The notes under the pieces were generated by a model. It saw nothing but the letters and a program-made list of their open reading frames with translations, was not told where the DNA came from and searched no databases. A program made the translations under genes and the position numbers. From NCBI GenBank assembly GCA_016784625.1, contig JADHUF010000034.1:1-10356 (forward strand): DNA of 10,356 bases. The letters are read 5' to 3'. Positions 7,764 through 10,356 of the stretch are shown here, piece by piece (position 1 is the stretch's first letter; each line of letters begins with the position of its first letter). Source of the stretch: Candidatus Nitrosopumilus sp. (lineage in GTDB: Archaea > Thermoproteota > Nitrososphaeria > Nitrososphaerales > Nitrosopumilaceae).

Positions 7764-8275
7764 TTTAGAATCTCCTGAGTAATTTTTTGTGATTTTATTT
7801 TTGATTCTATATTTAATTCTCTAATCATGTAAAATAAAGTTACAGTTAAAATTCCAATAGAAAGTAATCGTAATGGAGTTTCATAATCAAACAAAAATGT
7901 GGTTGTAGTTACCCCTATTGCTCCAAAAGAAGAGATTAATGCAAATCCAATAGATCCACAACAACTAACACCTGCACATGTTCCAATTATTGCTCCAATA
8001 AATCCGTGATTGATTTGTTTTTTATTAGATTTTAGAATTTGAATTCTATACATTCCCATACTAAGCACTAAACTAGTAAGAGCAGAAACTAGTACAATTA
8101 ATGAAAAATCAAAAACAGCATATGGTGGAACGTGTAAAATCAACAATGGTTGAATGAATAGATATTCTGCAATATGAGATAGTGTTACAAACATTGTTGT
8201 AAAAATTCCTCCAAATAATACAACGTACTTTAAAGTGCTCATAAGTAATAATAATAAAATTTTCAATTTAATCAT
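7760..8275 (-). CDS. Four-helix membrane protein with a C-x4-CC motif in helix 3 (MerT-like)
   Basis: 171 residues, first gene of a three-gene operon. Predicted helices are about 15-40, 54-80, 91-122 and 135-152. Helix 3, GAIIGTCAGVSCCGSIGFAL and onward, carries C100, C105 and C106 among glycines and small residues. This matches the first-helix CC motif of MerT-type mercury carriers (small-x-CC-x-G, then G-x-x-G), although the rest of the protein is not clearly MerT. Length, helix layout and cysteine position parallel the plus-strand gene at 6969-7484, so the two are probably distant paralogues. Transport of a soft metal such as copper or mercury, or redox relay, is inferred. Met12 (8242) is an alternative start. 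Upstream lies a TATA-like element flanked by operator-like repeats. Confidence 0.85.
   Translation of the reverse strand: MIKLKILLLLLMSTLKYVVLFGGIFTTMFVTLSHIAEYLFIQPLLILHVPPYAVFDFSLIVLVSALTSLVLSMGMYRIQILKSNKKQINHGFIGAIIGTCAGVSCCGSIGFALISSFGAIGVTTTTFLFDYETPLRLLSIGILTVTLFYMIRELNIESKIKSQKITQEILN
7771..7776 (-). promoter_or_regulatory. Ribosome binding site of the TTG-started small ORF
   Basis: AGGAGA on the minus strand, seven bases before the TTG at 7763, inside the last codons of the membrane-protein gene. This position makes sense only if another start codon follows. Confidence 0.55.
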
Positions 8276-8277
8276 TA

Positions 8278-8301
8278 GGTAAATTTACCAAATTTGGAAA
8301 A
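8278..8301. promoter_or_regulatory. Operator-like overlapping palindromes before the membrane-protein operon
   Basis: GGTAAATTTACC (8278-8289) and CCAAATTTGG (8288-8297) are perfect palindromes that overlap. The wider dyad TTTACCAAATTTGGAAAA (8284-8301) is symmetric at 16 of 18 positions. It lies just upstream of the ATG at 8275, where a bound repressor could block RNA polymerase. The binding protein is not known. Confidence 0.55.
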
Positions 8302-8314
8302 TGTCAATTAATTG

Positions 8315-8327
8315 TTTTATTTTAAAA
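8315..8327 (-). promoter_or_regulatory. TATA-like element of the cysteine-rich membrane-protein operon
   Basis: TTTTAAAATAAAA on the minus strand, centred about 46 bp before the ATG at 8275. It would give a leader of about 20 bases that contains the promoter-proximal palindromes. The AT-rich context makes the exact box uncertain. Confidence 0.4.
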
Positions 8328-8334
8328 TTTCAAA

Positions 8335-8352
8335 TTTACCAAGTATGGGAAA
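8335..8352. promoter_or_regulatory. Second operator-like dyad, upstream of the TATA-like element
   Basis: TTTACCAAGTATGGGAAA keeps the arms of the promoter-proximal dyad (TTTACC and GG-x-AAA) with a changed centre. The change in the centre with conserved arms suggests protein-binding half sites rather than a random duplication. Confidence 0.45.
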
Positions 8353-8358
8353 TTACGA

Positions 8359-8709
8359 TTAGTTGTTTACTAGTTGTAATATTTTGTCCATGTCTAATGG
8401 CTTGTAAACAATGCCAGTAATTTCCAAGTCATCTAACTTTTCTACAGTAGATGATGTTACATCTGCAGTAACTGCAATTATCTTGGCTTGATCATTTATT
8501 TTTTGAATATTTCTAATTGCATGAAAACCATTTCCATCAGGCATCATAATATCTACAAAGACTACCTCTGGAGTATATTTTTCATAAAGTTCAATGGCTT
8601 CTTTGCCGTTGTAACCTTTACCAACAACTTTGATATTAGATTCTTCTAAAAGAGAACTAAAAATTTCAACTGTATCAGAATCATCATCTACTACTATTGC
8701 AGTAACCAT
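8359..8709 (-). CDS. Stand-alone CheY-like response regulator receiver
   Basis: 116 residues, one receiver domain and no output domain. All key residues are present: acidic pocket D8-D9-D10 (VVDDD), phospho-acceptor D53 (VFVDIMMPDGNG), T81 (AVTAD) and K103 (YKPLD). It is phosphorylated by a sensor kinase in the cytoplasm; the kinase at the right end of the window is the obvious candidate. Since it has no DNA-binding part, it must act through a partner, possibly the divergent winged-helix protein. The start at 8709 is fixed by a TATA box about 25 bp upstream. Its stop lies within the second 37-bp repeat, 83 bp ahead of the membrane-protein gene on the same strand. Confidence 0.93.
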   Translation of the reverse strand: MVTAIVVDDDSDTVEIFSSLLEESNIKVVGKGYNGKEAIELYEKYTPEVVFVDIMMPDGNGFHAIRNIQKINDQAKIIAVTADVTSSTVEKLDDLEITGIVYKPLDMDKILQLVNN

Positions 8710-8730
8710 ACTATATCATTTCAAGGCGTT

Positions 8731-8738
8731 TTTATAAA
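8731..8738. promoter_or_regulatory. Palindromic TATA box shared by divergent genes
   Basis: TTTATAAA is its own reverse complement. Its centre is about 25 bp from the receiver ATG (8709, minus) and about 25 bp from the winged-helix ATG (8759, plus). Only 49 bp separate the two starts and no other TATA-like run is at the right distance, so both leaderless transcripts probably use this box. Confidence 0.6.
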
Positions 8739-8758
8739 GTAATTCCTAGAATTGAATT

Positions 8759-9367
8759 ATGTCAGGAATAGATCTTTTTATTTCAAAATCATTAGCTAAA
8801 ATAATTAAAGAAAATCTTGATTCAGATATTGAGAAAAGAATTATGCTGAAATTATTTAATAAACATGGACTATCAATTAAACAATCAATTGAAGATTTTC
8901 CAAAACTTCATCAAGTTCTGGAAGAATTTTTAGGCACAAAAACACTGCAATTTGAAAAAAAATGTATATCAAAAATTATTGAATTTACAAAACAAAAAAA
9001 TGGTTCTGTAATTTTAACAATTAAAGATCTAGAATTAGAAGAATTAATTTTGAAAATACTAGGAGATATAGAATCAAGAATAATTATTGAAAAGACATTA
9101 AAAAAACCACTGATGATTTCAGAAATTATTTCAGATGGAAAATTATCAAAGACATCAAGTTATAGAAAAATTAATTCATTAATTCAAGAAGGAATCATTA
9201 TCAAATCTGGTTATAAAATGACAGAAAAGAAAAGAGCAATAGATAAGCTTGGTACATTATGTGATTCATTTGAAATCAGAGTAGACAAAGACAAATACAC
9301 AGTAAAATTGCATGTATCGCAGAAAATTTTTGAAAGTAGTACTACGATTAAAACTATAATGAATTAA
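8759..9367 (+). CDS. NitrOD5-like domain plus winged-helix DNA-binding protein
   Basis: 202 residues, cytosolic. The N-terminal 75 residues or so (LAKIIKENL, KLFNKHGLSIKQSIEDF, KLHQVLEEFLG) fit my memory of NitrOD5, an output-type domain found in ammonia-oxidising archaea alongside two-component proteins; this match is from pattern only. Residues about 105-160 form a winged helix: ESRIIIEKTLKKPLMISEII, then SKTSSYRKINSLIQEGIIIKSG as turn, recognition helix and wing start. The tail (170-202) is beta-rich. It diverges from the receiver gene, sharing its TATA box, and converges with the kinase gene (4-bp stop overlap). The likely role is transcription output for the kinase and receiver (inference). 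Confidence 0.82.
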   Translation: MSGIDLFISKSLAKIIKENLDSDIEKRIMLKLFNKHGLSIKQSIEDFPKLHQVLEEFLGTKTLQFEKKCISKIIEFTKQKNGSVILTIKDLELEELILKILGDIESRIIIEKTLKKPLMISEIISDGKLSKTSSYRKINSLIQEGIIIKSGYKMTEKKRAIDKLGTLCDSFEIRVDKDKYTVKLHVSQKIFESSTTIKTIMN

Positions 9368-10356
9368 AGATTTTTAGGAATTTTTAGTAAAAAGGTAGTT
9401 GGATTATTTGAAAAAGTAATTGTTCCATTGTGCTCTTTTAAGATATTTTTACAGCTTGCTAAACCAAGTCCAGTTCCGTGTTGTTTAGAAGTAAATAATG
9501 GCTCAAAAACTTTGGACATGTTTTCTTGTTCAATTCCAGGTCCAGAATCTTGAAAATAGATCTCAAGATAGTTTTTAGTGTCTTTAAATTTGATTTCAAT
9601 TGTGCCATTTTTATCAATTGCATCTAAAGCATTAGTTAATAGATTTACAAAAACTGTTTCAATCCTTATTCTATCACAATTTAATGTATAATCTGTTTTA
9701 GGTAGAGTTAACTTAACAGAGTCTGGAATAGTAATACGCCTTATTGATGCATCAATAATTTCTTGGATTGAACCATTTTCTAAGTTAAGATTACTAATCC
9801 TAACAAAATCCATAACATCTTCTAATTGGTGAGTCATTCGAGAAATTGCATTATTTACCATTTTTGCACGTGCAATACGTTTTTCTTCTGGAAGCGAAGG
9901 ATTGTTTGATATTAAAAGATCAACGCCCATTTTGATTACTGATAATGGATTTCGTAGATCGTGTGATATTCTTGCAGCCAATTCACCTATAGATGCAAAT
10001 TTTTGGAAGCGAACTTCACGTTCAGATTGTTTTTTTAGAATATTCAAGATTATCATAATCATCAATACATGAATTCCAACATTGAAAATTCCAAGTCCAT
10101 ACTCTAAAACAATGATATTGCTACTTTGAAGATCATGCTCTCTTTGAAAAAGAGAGATCAAATAAGCTAATGAGCCACTTGCATCAAATTTTTCAGTGTC
10201 TAAAATTAAAAATTCACTTCCTGCTAATTGATTAGGAGAATAGTCTTTATCAATTATTTCTTGGATATGATTTGTAAATATGTTTAATTTTTCCACAGTT
10301 GAGTCATAAGCATTAAAGTATTTTGATGATAGTGGATTAATTACATCATTACCATG
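9364..10356 (-). CDS. Membrane sensor histidine kinase (N-terminus outside window)
   Basis: The frame stays open through the GTG at 10296 to the window edge, so at least 330 residues are present and the start lies beyond. Numbering from that GTG, residues 1-60 are soluble and probably the end of an extracytoplasmic sensor domain. Residues 64-87 form a membrane helix (LGIFNVGIHVLMIMIILNIL). HisKA follows with the phospho-histidine H112 in SHDLRNPLSVI. HATPase_c then shows the N box NLLTNALDAI (218-227), G1 DSGPGI (250-255), F box FEPLFTSK and G2 GTGLGLAS (274-281). There is no HAMP or PAS domain in the visible part. The cysteine-poor sensor region gives no ligand clue. The receiver gene nearby is the likely phosphate acceptor. 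Confidence 0.93.
   Translation of the reverse strand, partial: HGNDVINPLSSKYFNAYDSTVEKLNIFTNHIQEIIDKDYSPNQLAGSEFLILDTEKFDASGSLAYLISLFQREHDLQSSNIIVLEYGLGIFNVGIHVLMIMIILNILKKQSEREVRFQKFASIGELAARISHDLRNPLSVIKMGVDLLISNNPSLPEEKRIARAKMVNNAISRMTHQLEDVMDFVRISNLNLENGSIQEIIDASIRRITIPDSVKLTLPKTDYTLNCDRIRIETVFVNLLTNALDAIDKNGTIEIKFKDTKNYLEIYFQDSGPGIEQENMSKVFEPLFTSKQHGTGLGLASCKNILKEHNGTITFSNNPTTFLLKIPKNL

Larger units (their letters stand above)
8281..8368. repeat. Two tandem copies of a 37-bp imperfect repeat
   Basis: 8281-8317 and 8332-8368 match at 30 of 37 positions, in the same orientation and 51 bp apart. Both start AAATTTACCAA and end AGTTGTTT or AATTGTTT. The second copy includes the last codons and stop of the receiver gene. 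The pair encloses the TATA-like element of the downstream membrane-protein operon. Confidence 0.75.

Noticed and set aside
8281..8368. CRISPR repeats or mobile-element ends
   Set aside because: Only two imperfect copies with a 14-bp gap, no further units, no cas genes or transposase; an operator explanation fits better.

Overview
The window is AT-rich with very short intergenic gaps, archaeal TATA boxes about 25 nt upstream of start codons (leaderless-type promoters) and, inside operons, GGAG/GAGGTG ribosome sites. It carries a 4-hydroxybutyryl-CoA dehydratase gene next to an ADP-forming acyl-CoA synthetase gene. That pair is a hallmark of the energy-efficient 3-hydroxypropionate/4-hydroxybutyrate CO2-fixation cycle of ammonia-oxidising archaea, so the source is most likely a Nitrosopumilus-like member of the Nitrososphaerota (Thaumarchaeota). 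This assignment is inference from gene content and base composition.

Layout. 1-303 (+): tail of a membrane-anchored protein with a very acidic, lysine-rich C-terminus. 304-484: gene-free convergent region with a long-loop inverted repeat. 485-4181 (-): the carbon-fixation pair, synthetase upstream of dehydratase, each with its own TATA box close to the start codon. 4246-5035 (-): a four-helix membrane protein overlapping a type-I RNase H-like gene. 5066-5678 (-): an ArsR-like winged-helix regulator followed by a three-helix membrane protein. 5677-6663 (+): a radical SAM protein with a CX4CX2C cluster motif, divergent from the regulator. 6660-6911 (-): a small unknown protein.

6969-8275 is the most unusual part. 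Two four-helix membrane proteins of similar layout, each with cysteines in the third helix (CPAC in one, C-x4-CC in the other, recalling MerT-type metal carriers), face each other convergently. Between them lie two short genes that a length-filtered ORF call would miss. One is a 31-codon ORF starting with TTG; the other is a 59-residue zinc ribbon. Both have clear Shine-Dalgarno sites and are chained by TTGA and ATGA stop/start overlaps. The operon start carries two copies of a 37-bp repeat holding a TTTACC/GG-AAA dyad on either side of a TATA-like element, which looks like operator DNA.

8359-10356 is a signalling cluster: a stand-alone CheY-like receiver (-), a divergent protein with an apparent NitrOD5-like N-terminal domain and a winged helix (+), and a membrane histidine kinase (-) that runs off the window. 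The receiver and winged-helix genes share one palindromic TATA box placed about 25 bp from both start codons. A simple reading is kinase to receiver, with the winged-helix protein as DNA-binding output. No tRNA, rRNA, CRISPR array, transposase or integrase was seen.
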